7,675 nucleotides of DNA from Thermoprotei archaeon (GCA_003649565.1 QMSF01000033.1:1-7675); one strand, 5' to 3'; counted from the stretch's first letter, positions 1-7,152 are shown. Translations and numbers: made by a program. The notes: generated by a model from the sequence alone, not told the origin.

Positions 1-1092
1 ATTGGTAAAGTTGCTAAACCATCAGATATAACGATAAACAACCTCTCAGTACTAGAGTTCTGTGAAGCCTTAGCTTCATCTCTTCAACTCACAGCTCCAC
101 AATATGCAATGCTTCTTGAAGTAGCTAAAGACTCCAAAAATCTTCATGAGATAATAGAGAAGCTAAGGAAGTACCCTATAGAAAGCGATACTCGAAGAGA
201 AATCAGAAATGCATTACTAAGAAGACTCGAGCCATTATCGTACTCGAAATTATTCTCAGGCTCTCTTACAATCAACGACGTCGACACCATAGATTTATCG
301 AGTCTAACTTACGATGCCAAAAGGCTCGTAGCCAATGTAGTTCTAAGGTTAATCTACAATAATCCATCAAAGCAATTACTGGTACTTGAGGAAGCTCAAA
401 ACCTGTTAATACCACGCCGTCTCGACCAGCCTCCCTCAAGTTGTGAGTTAATACTAGATGAAATAAGAAAGCATGGCGTAAGGGTATTGGCTATAGCTCA
501 AATACCATCATTAGTCTCAACAACATATCGCAATGCTGAGTACATAATAATTCATCGATTAAGCTTAACAGCTGAAGAAGCCAAAAACCTAGGGTTAACG
601 GATAAAGAACGCGAGAGAATAGCAAAACTGCCAAATGGAAAATGCATGGTCATGTATAAGGGAAAGAAAGCATTAATCAAAGTGTCTAAAGTAAACGAGC
701 CATTTTCGCCCTTACTTAGCGCTCATAAAACAGAGTATGAGAAAAGAATTGTCACTACGACGTACCACACAGATCTCCATGCAAAGAACGATATTCTCTC
801 ATGTGTCCTCGAAGACCTGAAGGACATAAACAATTGGCGCAAAGAAATAACCATAAACATGAATATGCTCACCAGAGAAATTGATGAAATTAAGCAGCTG
901 ACAAAAAGCCTCATGGAGAAGATATCATCAATAGATCTTCGCGATAAGCACTCTAGCTTACTTGCACAGATTAAAGGCGAAATAGACAAAGTAAGAATGG
1001 AGCTAAACAGCAAAATCGAGAGCTTAGAGTATTCCCTAAACTACATGAAAGAAAGGCTCTATGACTTCGAGGAGCTTATCGAGAAGACATAA
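1..1092 (+). CDS. HerA/DUF87-type P-loop ATPase with C-terminal coiled coil (5' partial)
   Basis: The reading frame is open from base 1, so the gene begins upstream; 363 codons are visible and the first internal ATG, at 109, is not the start. The Walker A region lies outside the window. The visible part holds the FtsK/HerA-like second half: an 'IDLSSL..DAKRLVANVVLRLIY' type segment, a Walker B strand LLVLEEAQNL (about visible residues 126-135; the EEA form is usual in HerA relatives), then RKHGVRVLAIAQIPS, the sensor-like strand with its conserved Gln. The last ~100 residues are Leu/Ile/Lys/Glu-rich with heptad-like spacing and read as a long coiled coil, which standard HerA lacks. Family knowledge: HerA-type ATPases are hexameric DNA translocases, often working with the NurA nuclease in end resection. 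No nurA is visible. xpd follows after 16 bases, suggesting an operon. Family call is firm; exact role is unknown. Confidence 0.85.
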   Translation: MGKVAKPSDITINNLSVLEFCEALASSLQLTAPQYAMLLEVAKDSKNLHEIIEKLRKYPIESDTRREIRNALLRRLEPLSYSKLFSGSLTINDVDTIDLSSLTYDAKRLVANVVLRLIYNNPSKQLLVLEEAQNLLIPRRLDQPPSSCELILDEIRKHGVRVLAIAQIPSLVSTTYRNAEYIIIHRLSLTAEEAKNLGLTDKERERIAKLPNGKCMVMYKGKKALIKVSKVNEPFSPLLSAHKTEYEKRIVTTTYHTDLHAKNDILSCVLEDLKDINNWRKEITINMNMLTREIDEIKQLTKSLMEKISSIDLRDKHSSLLAQIKGEIDKVRMELNSKIESLEYSLNYMKERLYDFEELIEKT

Positions 1093-1098
1093 AAAGCC

Positions 1099-1104
1099 GT
1101 GAGG
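1099..1104 (+). promoter_or_regulatory. Shine-Dalgarno site of xpd
   Basis: GTGAGG lies four bases before the ATG at 1109, within the 16-base gap after the upstream stop codon. It supports this start and translation of xpd from a shared transcript. The spacing is slightly short. Confidence 0.5.
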
Positions 1105-1108
1105 AAAA

Positions 1109-2989
1109 ATGCTGATCAATGAGTTATTGTCCCTATCTCCATACCCCTCTTTAAGGCCAGGTCAACTTAAAATAGCAAAGATCGTCTATGAATCGATGGC
1201 TTATGGTCGCTATGCAGCTTTAGAGGCTCCATGCGGATTAGGCAAAACACTGGCTTCCCTACTTGGAGCTCTCTTATCATTGAGTAAAGGCATCATTAAA
1301 AAGGTTATATGGTTAACACGGACAATTAATGAAAGTGATAAAGTAATTGAAGAGGCAAGGAAGCTAAAAATTGAAGACGCCTCTTTGAAAGGATTATCGA
1401 TAAGGGGGAGAGCATCATCCTGTCTATATCTCCAAGGAGCAGATGAAGACCTCATGCATATCGCCTGTCGAGCTTTAAGAAGTGAAGCCTCTTGTCCTTA
1501 CTTAAACCAGGAAAATATAGATTCGTGCATTGAGTATTTAGATCAAAACTTCAATTTATTGACATCACTAGAGATATTGGAGGAATGCAAGAGACAAAAA
1601 GCCTGTCCTCTTGCTGTAATGAAGAGATTGACACGTAAAAGCCAAATAATAGCCTTAACTTACCCCTACATTTTCAATCGCGCCATAAGAAAGGCCTATT
1701 TAAGAATATTAATTCCACGTGATGGATCCGTAGCTGCTATCGTCGATGAGGCGCATAATCTTCTAGATTCTGTAGTTGAGTATAACTCGAGAACCTTAAG
1801 GTTTTCAACATTATACGATTCTATTGATGAGCTTTACTTAAGAGATGAAGTAAAACTTGCTAAATTACTTGAAGACGTAACCTTCACACTTGAAGACCTA
1901 ATGACAAAAAGCGCTTCTACATATGGCATTGAAATACCTAGAAATGTCGTTGAGCGGATCGTAATCAATTACTACGAAAACATCTTTGAATACCTCAATA
2001 AAATGAGGGAAGTAGTGTTAAGCATAGTTACGTTAAGAGCTCTAAAAGGATTTACGATAAGATGCCACACATACTCAGTATATTGCTTTTTAAAGCAATT
2101 TCTTGAGGCACCAAGCGATTATGTGGCCTGGCTCTATCAAGACACTGAGAAAAACGTCCTACGTCTTGAGATGAAACCATTAATCTACGACATATCAGAT
2201 ACTGTGAGGCTTTTCCATGGCATGGTGTTTATGTCAGGCACTCTCTCGCCTATAAGAAAGTACATAGCATTGCTAAACCTCAGCCATCATGCCGAAATAA
2301 GAATTATGAAGTATGTAAAACCAAAGTATGGTCACGCCTTTTTAGTAATTGACACATCACTTTCCACAACATTAAAGGAACGATCAACATCTCTCTATAA
2401 GAAAATAACATATAAGCTCAAAGCCTTAAGAGAGCATATTAAAGGAGGACTCGGTGTCTTTGTCTCTTCCTACAGCATATTACAAGGTCTTAAAGGAGTA
2501 GGTCTGAAGGATTTAATGACAGGCTTGACGATAATTGATGATCATGCCAAACCTCTCTATAGCATGGAGTCTCTATCTTTCTTTAAAGAGTATGTGAAAA
2601 AAGGGTTTAATGCTACGCTTATATCAGTAATGGGAGGAAGATTATCGGAAGGCATAGACATTCCAAGTTCTATAATGCCTATAGCTATAATAGTAGGAAT
2701 GCCCATACCAGAGCCCAACCCATATTCACTTAAAAAAGTAAAAAAGCTAAGGGAGCAAGGCCTCAAGAACCCCTATGGCACCGTTTTCATAGAACCAGCT
2801 ATGAGAAAAGTGGCTCAAACCATAGGTAGATTGATAAGATCACCTCATGACAAAGCGACGATAATACTGATGGATAAAAGGTATAGAAAGGACATAATCA
2901 TGAAGTACATGCCAAAATGGTTAGAATTTGACCTGTGTATGACCGATAATCCGTTATGCTGCCTTCATGACGTTCTCTCTCCCTCTTAA
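1109..2989 (+). CDS. xpd: XPD/Rad3 family iron-sulfur DNA helicase
   Basis: The 626-residue protein carries the full superfamily 2 XPD motif set: RPGQ (16-19), Walker A APCGLGKT (40-47), motif Ia around VIWLTRT (66-72), DEAH box IVDEAHNLL (211-219), motif IV-like FMSGTLSP (374-381), motif V GGRLSEGIDIP (509-519) and motif VI QTIGRLIRS (570-578). Between motifs Ia and II, Cys105, Cys120, Cys129 and Cys166 fit the four ligands of the 4Fe-4S cluster; Cys140 and Cys160 are extra. The family unwinds DNA 5'-3' and acts in nucleotide excision repair or related processes; archaeal roles are less settled. The protein is somewhat longer than the compact crenarchaeal XPDs (about 550 residues). The Shine-Dalgarno at 1099-1104 supports the ATG. 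It sits 16 bases after a HerA-like ATPase gene. Its last 30 codons overlap the convergent transglutaminase gene. Confidence 0.95.
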   Translation: MLINELLSLSPYPSLRPGQLKIAKIVYESMAYGRYAALEAPCGLGKTLASLLGALLSLSKGIIKKVIWLTRTINESDKVIEEARKLKIEDASLKGLSIRGRASSCLYLQGADEDLMHIACRALRSEASCPYLNQENIDSCIEYLDQNFNLLTSLEILEECKRQKACPLAVMKRLTRKSQIIALTYPYIFNRAIRKAYLRILIPRDGSVAAIVDEAHNLLDSVVEYNSRTLRFSTLYDSIDELYLRDEVKLAKLLEDVTFTLEDLMTKSASTYGIEIPRNVVERIVINYYENIFEYLNKMREVVLSIVTLRALKGFTIRCHTYSVYCFLKQFLEAPSDYVAWLYQDTEKNVLRLEMKPLIYDISDTVRLFHGMVFMSGTLSPIRKYIALLNLSHHAEIRIMKYVKPKYGHAFLVIDTSLSTTLKERSTSLYKKITYKLKALREHIKGGLGVFVSSYSILQGLKGVGLKDLMTGLTIIDDHAKPLYSMESLSFFKEYVKKGFNATLISVMGGRLSEGIDIPSSIMPIAIIVGMPIPEPNPYSLKKVKKLREQGLKNPYGTVFIEPAMRKVAQTIGRLIRSPHDKATIILMDKRYRKDIIMKYMPKWLEFDLCMTDNPLCCLHDVLSPS

Positions 2990-4238
2990 GTTTGAAATAC
3001 ATGCCAAACAAGATAGCTAAAAAGACTATGCATAAGGCTACAGGTATTTCCCAAGGTATAGGCACTCTACGAACACTCCTCATGTTTATGGAATTTAAAA
3101 CCTCAAGTTCCTCTGTGCAGGTGTACTTTAGTCTACCATCAATCATTGCTTGCTCCCAAGCTCTTGCATCATCAACATATCTTAACGTCGAAAAGTTAGC
3201 ATATATTATCGGATTGGCAATGAAATAAGCTGAATACTTTATTTTCGGTCTTATACCCAAGGGGCTTTTTATGTATATAAGCGATGATTGATTGGCAACA
3301 TTAAAGTAAGCACCACTAAAATACGTTAAATCAACCGGAATCCATCCAAGCTTAGGAATGTAAACCATGCTCCATGCATGCCATCCAACCCCCCTAGACT
3401 TATGAATATAATTTCCATTATGCATGACAATTACATGCCAAGACATATCAAGTTGAGGTATACAGCCTAGTTGTAAGAAGGAAGGTACACCAACAGCTCT
3501 ACACATGGTAATGAAAAGAATGCTAGTGTCATCACAATCACCTATCTTCCATCGATATGTCTCATCGGGATATTGAGGTCCTATCATATTTCTAATGCTT
3601 TGATTCAAGGGATACGGTATGTTATCTTCAATCCACTTCGAGAATGCATTTAGAATTTCAAAAATACTAGTCGATTTATCTGCCAACTTTCTAGATAGGG
3701 TGTATATTTCATCTGAAATAATCCACGTAGACTTATTGCCAGCATAAGCATTTACCAGCTGATGCGGAATTTCCTCTAAGGAAACATTATAAAAGTTATT
3801 AAGGCTTATGTTGTCTTTAGGCATGTTTCTCTGGACTATTAAAACATCAAAAAAGATATTGATAACAGTACCATTTTTCAGGTAATTTAAAGGAACATCG
3901 AAGACCAAAATGGTATTGCTATCCTCATCAGTTGAGATATGCTTCTTTAGAATCTCTTTGCCATTAATTACATACTTAGCCTCCTTAAGAAACACCGTTT
4001 GTCTGCTCGTATTGGGAAACATCATCACTTCGTTTAGACCTTTAAGATCACTCACGTCACCTTGAATTTTAAGCGTCATATTACACCAATACCGATAATA
4101 AGTAATTTTACCGTCAACTTCGCCGAAAACTATAGTGCAGACATTACCTCCATTAATTAGCCAAAAGGATAATAAGACAATAAGGGCAAGGCTAGGAATA
4201 ATTAAAGTTTCCTTGTTAACTCTCGTGCCTCTCTTCAT
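2898..4238 (-). CDS. Membrane-anchored extracellular transglutaminase-like protein
   Basis: This 446-residue protein has a basic N-terminus followed by a hydrophobic segment (about 11-28, signal or anchor), a long polar ectodomain, and a second membrane helix (about 395-416) with a Lys/Arg-rich stop-transfer tail. A transglutaminase/papain-like core lies at about 185-305, with a likely catalytic triad: Cys235 in KIGDCDDTS, His287 in GVGWHAWS and Asp303 in GWIPVDLTY. Such domains in prokaryotes are usually cysteine proteases or amidases, or cross-linking enzymes; the substrate here cannot be told. Nine N-X-S/T sequons (Asn53, 76, 122, 143, 151, 168, 212, 316, 348) all lie between the two hydrophobic segments, which fits a glycosylated cell-surface protein. 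The ATG at 4236-4238 follows a purine-rich AGAAAGAGAGAAG stretch. The gene is divergent from the DUF72 gene and overlaps xpd by 92 bases at its end, which encodes its whole cytoplasmic tail. Confidence 0.88.
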   Translation of the reverse strand: MKRGTRVNKETLIIPSLALIVLLSFWLINGGNVCTIVFGEVDGKITYYRYWCNMTLKIQGDVSDLKGLNEVMMFPNTSRQTVFLKEAKYVINGKEILKKHISTDEDSNTILVFDVPLNYLKNGTVINIFFDVLIVQRNMPKDNISLNNFYNVSLEEIPHQLVNAYAGNKSTWIISDEIYTLSRKLADKSTSIFEILNAFSKWIEDNIPYPLNQSIRNMIGPQYPDETYRWKIGDCDDTSILFITMCRAVGVPSFLQLGCIPQLDMSWHVIVMHNGNYIHKSRGVGWHAWSMVYIPKLGWIPVDLTYFSGAYFNVANQSSLIYIKSPLGIRPKIKYSAYFIANPIIYANFSTLRYVDDARAWEQAMIDGRLKYTCTEELEVLNSINMRSVRRVPIPWEIPVALCIVFLAILFGMYFKLKRERERHEGSITDYRSYTGQILTILACTS

Positions 4239-4263
4239 CTTCTCTCTTTCTGATCATAGCTAC

Positions 4264-4278
4264 CCTTAAACCTTTCCC
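4264..4278. promoter_or_regulatory. Candidate shared TATA element of a divergent promoter
   Basis: The 79-base gap between the divergent transglutaminase and DUF72 genes contains CCTTAAACC (4264-4272). Read on the minus strand it is GGTTTAAGG, preceded by a BRE-like GGGAAA. A start about 26 bases away would fall near 4242 on the minus strand, nearly leaderless for the ATG at 4238. On the plus strand it would fall near 4294, giving a leader that includes the DUF72 Shine-Dalgarno. This is inferred from pattern and spacing only. Confidence 0.35.
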
Positions 4279-4305
4279 GGACATATCGATTATACTAGAG
4301 AAATC

Positions 4306-4311
4306 AGGTGA
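4306..4311 (+). promoter_or_regulatory. Shine-Dalgarno site of the DUF72 gene
   Basis: AGGTGA matches the archaeal anti-Shine-Dalgarno perfectly over six bases and lies six bases before the GTG at 4318. It decides in favour of that GTG over the out-of-frame ATG at 4314. Confidence 0.65.
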
Positions 4312-4317
4312 GTATGA

Positions 4318-5067
4318 GTGGTTGTTAAAGTTGGTTGTTGTGGATGGGCTGTCAAAGGAGGCATGAAGAAGTACTTCGAAACCTTCGATCTAATAGAGCT
4401 ACAATCAACCTTCTATAAATTACCGAGTGTTGAGACGGCAAAGAGATGGCGAGAAGAAGCACCGCAAAACTTCACTTACACTATGAAAGCCTGGCAAGCC
4501 ATAACACATCCACCAACTAGCCCAACATGGAGAAAAAGTGGCCTCAAAATATCAAGCGAAGCTTATGAGAAATATGGCTTCTTAAAGCCTACGAATGAAA
4601 ATTATGAGGCATGGGATAAGAGCATAGAAATAGCAAAAATACTAAAATGTTCAGTTTTAGTAATCCAGCTTCCTCCTTCATTCGTAAAAAACAATGAAAA
4701 CATAATGAACATAAAGACGTTCATGAACAGCGTGGAAAGACCTCAAAGCTTAGAGATAGGCATAGAATTTAGACATGAAAGCTGGGATCTTGAAACGGTA
4801 AAATCATTATGTGAAGAACTAAACCTCATACATATAATCGATCCCTTCAAGCAAAACCTAGCTAGAACCACGAGTCAAATAATATACTATAGACTTCATG
4901 GTTTAGGGCAAAGAGCTTACGTCTATGATTACAGCATAAGCGAATTAGAGCAACTATATGAGAAATGGGTTAAGCCCTATGAAAGAGAAAAGGAAGTTTA
5001 TGTGCTATTTAATAACACGAACATGGCAGCTGACGCATTGGACTTTAAAAAGATAATAGCTACTTGA
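4318..5067 (+). CDS. DUF72 (YecE-like) family protein
   Basis: The 249-residue protein begins at a GTG with a strong Shine-Dalgarno. It follows the DUF72 pattern throughout: VKVGCCGWA (3-11; the family has a GxxGW start), IELQSTFYKLPS (26-37, the E-x-N/Q-STFY-x-P signature), RWREEAP with NFTYTMKAW and ITHP (43-65), IEFRHESW (139-146), YYRLHGLG (180-187) and VYVLFNNTNMAADA (217-230). The family is predicted to adopt a TIM-barrel-like fold. Its biochemical function has not been established, although the conserved Glu, Arg, His and Asn positions suggest an enzyme. The length is typical and the protein looks cytosolic, with no signal peptide or membrane helix. It is divergent from the transglutaminase gene, and its stop codon overlaps the convergent TIP49 gene by 8 bases. 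Nothing in the neighbourhood fixes its role. Confidence 0.92.
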   Translation: MVVKVGCCGWAVKGGMKKYFETFDLIELQSTFYKLPSVETAKRWREEAPQNFTYTMKAWQAITHPPTSPTWRKSGLKISSEAYEKYGFLKPTNENYEAWDKSIEIAKILKCSVLVIQLPPSFVKNNENIMNIKTFMNSVERPQSLEIGIEFRHESWDLETVKSLCEELNLIHIIDPFKQNLARTTSQIIYYRLHGLGQRAYVYDYSISELEQLYEKWVKPYEREKEVYVLFNNTNMAADALDFKKIIAT

Positions 5068-6418
5068 GGAACTTCTCTTCATAGCTCTTCAAATAGCTCA
5101 CAGATCTCTTAACATCAATAAACATCTCTTGAGCCTTTTTAACGTCATCACTCGTCACATTGTTTCTACCTTGAAGCTTTGCTATCTCTAATGAAGGCGC
5201 AAGTAGTTGAACAGCATATCGTAGCGAAGTTTCAAGGCCTACTTTAGTTAAGTACTCTATTGCGTCATCGCTTAGCTCTACGCCTTCTTCCCTAGATCTC
5301 ACCTTGATTATTTCTCTGATTTCATCTTCAGTATAAGGCTTCATTTTAATGATGAGCAACCTATCTAGGAGGTCAAGAGGTATGCCATGTGGCGCTTCCA
5401 CATCTGTCCCTCTAATTTTAGCTATTCCTCTATTAGTGGCCAATACAATTATCGGTGCTAGCTCACTTTCCATAGCTCTTCCTAAGTAAGCAAACGCCTC
5501 TAAGTCCAACATGTGTACATCATCTATGAATAACACACCTGGTATTATCTCAGCTCTACCCTCGTCAACCCACTCCTTGACCATTTTGTCAACTCTCTGC
5601 CTCTCTTCAGGTGGAATTTCCTTTTCCTCTCTCCCACCAAATAATATGCTAAATAAGCTTGAACTAGTACTTCTAGCATATGCCACGTCGAGTTGATGTA
5701 GGGTAACGGTATGAATAAACTCCTTTTCCTTAGATATAAGTCCACTAGGCAATGGTACTTTATGCGCAACTTCAATGTCATATTTGTGTTCTTCTGGTGC
5801 TTCTTCACATCTGCCTAGTCGGGTGACACGTCCAGTCTCGGCATCAATCCATATAACGTCTCCAACTTGAATGCCCTTTGTGGCAAGTTCCATGGCTACG
5901 GTCTCGTCAACATTAAACGTTTTCTCCTCAACCTTAGTCTTTAGCCGTATCCTTGCTCCAACGGGAATTTGCTGATAAGGGTTGTAGGGATGCCTACCAG
6001 TTTTAATGTCAAGTTCAGTGACCATACCTTCATATACCTTCCTTACTTCCCTAATGCGAACGCCTATGGCTTTTCTAAGAGCCTGCATTATAAACTCCGA
6101 CTTCTTCAATTCACTCGAATAAACTTCTGATGCTGATATGGCTAAGAATGGCACGTCTTCTCCAAGCTCCTTAGCCATAGCCGAAGCTAATGCCGTCTTA
6201 CCTGAACCCGGAGGACCAACTAGCAATACTCCTCTTCCAGCCATCTTTCCTCTCTTGACCATTTCAACTACAATAGCTGCTGCCTCTCTTGCCTCTACTT
6301 GCCCTACCATACCGTCAGCTATGGGAAGCGCTTTACCATCCTTAACTCCAAGTCCTTTGATATGACTATGAGCACCAACTCTCTCAAATCTCCCGAGAGG
6401 CACTATTCGAGAGGACAT
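5060..6418 (-). CDS. TIP49/RuvB-like (Pontin/Reptin-type) AAA+ ATPase
   Basis: The 452-residue protein matches the RuvBL1/RuvBL2 family along its length. Its N-terminus RVGAHSHIKGLG (13-24) closely resembles the eukaryotic signature. Walker A is GPPGSGKT (68-75). A domain II insertion, OB-fold-like in the family, spans roughly 125-240. Walker B is VLFIDDVHMLD (295-305), sensor 1 is ATNRG (Asn329), the arginine finger is LLDRLL (Arg353), and sensor 2 is TSLRYA (Arg400). Walker B carries Asp-Asp where eukaryotic proteins have Asp-Glu. In eukaryotes these hexameric ATPases serve chromatin remodelling, snoRNP assembly (R2TP) and other complexes; the archaeal role is not settled. The ATG at 6416-6418 lies inside the upstream HAD gene (16-base overlap), so translation is probably coupled; a G-rich GGGGGGAAG lies 3 bases upstream. 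The 3' end overlaps the DUF72 gene by 8 bases. Confidence 0.95.
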   Translation of the reverse strand: MSSRIVPLGRFERVGAHSHIKGLGVKDGKALPIADGMVGQVEAREAAAIVVEMVKRGKMAGRGVLLVGPPGSGKTALASAMAKELGEDVPFLAISASEVYSSELKKSEFIMQALRKAIGVRIREVRKVYEGMVTELDIKTGRHPYNPYQQIPVGARIRLKTKVEEKTFNVDETVAMELATKGIQVGDVIWIDAETGRVTRLGRCEEAPEEHKYDIEVAHKVPLPSGLISKEKEFIHTVTLHQLDVAYARSTSSSLFSILFGGREEKEIPPEERQRVDKMVKEWVDEGRAEIIPGVLFIDDVHMLDLEAFAYLGRAMESELAPIIVLATNRGIAKIRGTDVEAPHGIPLDLLDRLLIIKMKPYTEDEIREIIKVRSREEGVELSDDAIEYLTKVGLETSLRYAVQLLAPSLEIAKLQGRNNVTSDDVKKAQEMFIDVKRSVSYLKSYEEKFLK

Positions 6419-7132
6419 AGACTTCCCCCCTGAGTCTTCATTAGAAATCTAGTGCGCCCCGCTAAAATGGTATCGAGAGCTTGTAGAAGCGGGTCGACGC
6501 TTCTTTTAAGTTTCAAGCCTCCTCTAAAGACATGAATAGCATTTAAACCAATTTTCTCAGGTCCGATAACATCAGTTTCAATGTCATCACCTACGAAAAT
6601 AGCATTAGATGCAGAGGTTTCCTCCATAGCTCTTAAGTATATTAATGGATGCGGCTTACGAATACCTAATTGAGCTGACGTCAATATATCATCGATATAG
6701 CTCATCAAGCTCAACTTTCTCAATGACTCTAATGCCATGTAATGATCAGATATATTAGATACGACTATAACCATGAAACCATTCTTCTTCAATTTTCTCA
6801 AGAAGACAAGCGCATCTTCATAAATCCTCCGGGTATCTACATAATGATGTATTAAGACCTCTCTCACCCTCTCTATGAACCCCTTATTAACCGCAAAAAC
6901 CCTCTCTAATGTCACCTTCAGTATAGCATGTAAACTCACTTCAACCAGCAATTTCCTTTTTACAACCTTTAGTGAGTTATATGCATCATCAAAAGCACGA
7001 GCTAATTTTGGGGGTCTCTGAGGGATCAACTTTTAGATCTTCACTCAGGATAACATGTTTAAAGACTTCTGTGATTCGTGGACCATGAATTAGGGTATTG
7101 CCTAAATCTACTAGGACTACTTCTCTTTGCAT
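6403..7132 (-). CDS. HAD-superfamily hydrolase, split by a one-base frame change
   Basis: The downstream frame alone (TTG at 7029, 208 residues) starts too late: it has HAD motif II VVSN, motif III Lys in RKPHP and motif IV VGDDIETD, but no nucleophile motif I. That motif is in the preceding minus-strand frame, from ATG 7132: VLVDLGNTLIHG, with Asp9 as nucleophile. The upstream frame runs 47 codons to a TGA at 6991-6989. Removing one base in the C5A4 run (7014-7006) joins the frames as DPSETP-KLARAF and gives a 242-residue protein of normal HAD size; motif II then falls near Ser125, Lys near 159 and the acidic pair at 182/183. Family knowledge: small-molecule phosphatase or related phosphotransfer; the substrate is unknown. 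Motif I reads D-L-G-N-T, so the usual second Asp is Gly. It precedes and overlaps TIP49. It may be a sequencing error, a real mutation or programmed frameshifting. Confidence 0.8.
6422..6430 (-). promoter_or_regulatory. G-rich candidate ribosome-binding site of TIP49
   Basis: GGGGGGAAG lies 3 bases before the TIP49 ATG, inside the end of the HAD gene. It is an imperfect Shine-Dalgarno, so initiation may depend mainly on coupling to ribosomes finishing HAD. Confidence 0.35.
7006..7014 (-). other. Frameshift point in the HAD gene (C5A4 run)
   Basis: On the coding strand the sequence is CCCCCAAAA, read ACC CCC AAA ATT in the upstream frame. Motif-containing frames before and after it differ by one base, and dropping one C or A restores continuity exactly. 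Homopolymer runs are common sites of indel error and mutation. AAAA would also let a Lys tRNA slip +1 while staying paired. Confidence 0.75.
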
Positions 7133-7152
7133 ATTGCAAACCCTTAATCATA

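Noticed and set aside
723..1013. A 96-codon minus-strand ORF opposite the HerA-like gene.
   Set aside because: Its hydrophobic, Ser-rich composition is what antisense to a coiled-coil region gives; no start signal.
2901..3008. A 16-base direct repeat, TGAAGTACATGCCAAA (2901-2916) and TGAAATACATGCCAAA (2993-3008), one mismatch, offset 92 bases.
   Set aside because: The similarity does not extend on either side, and the copies encode unrelated residues in the two genes. Chance in AT-rich sequence is the simplest explanation; the match to the 92-base gene overlap appears coincidental.
2992..3228. A 78-codon plus-strand ORF inside the transglutaminase gene.
   Set aside because: It is the antisense shadow of the membrane helix and C-terminal ectodomain, with no family resemblance or Shine-Dalgarno.
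5042..5058. A T-run (CTTTTT on the minus strand) after TIP49 as a transcription terminator.
   Set aside because: Only five T residues occur, inside the DUF72 coding sequence; too weak to call.
5545..5808. An 87-codon minus-strand ORF within TIP49.
   Set aside because: It lies in another frame of the same strand within conserved TIP49 coding sequence and has no recognisable motif.
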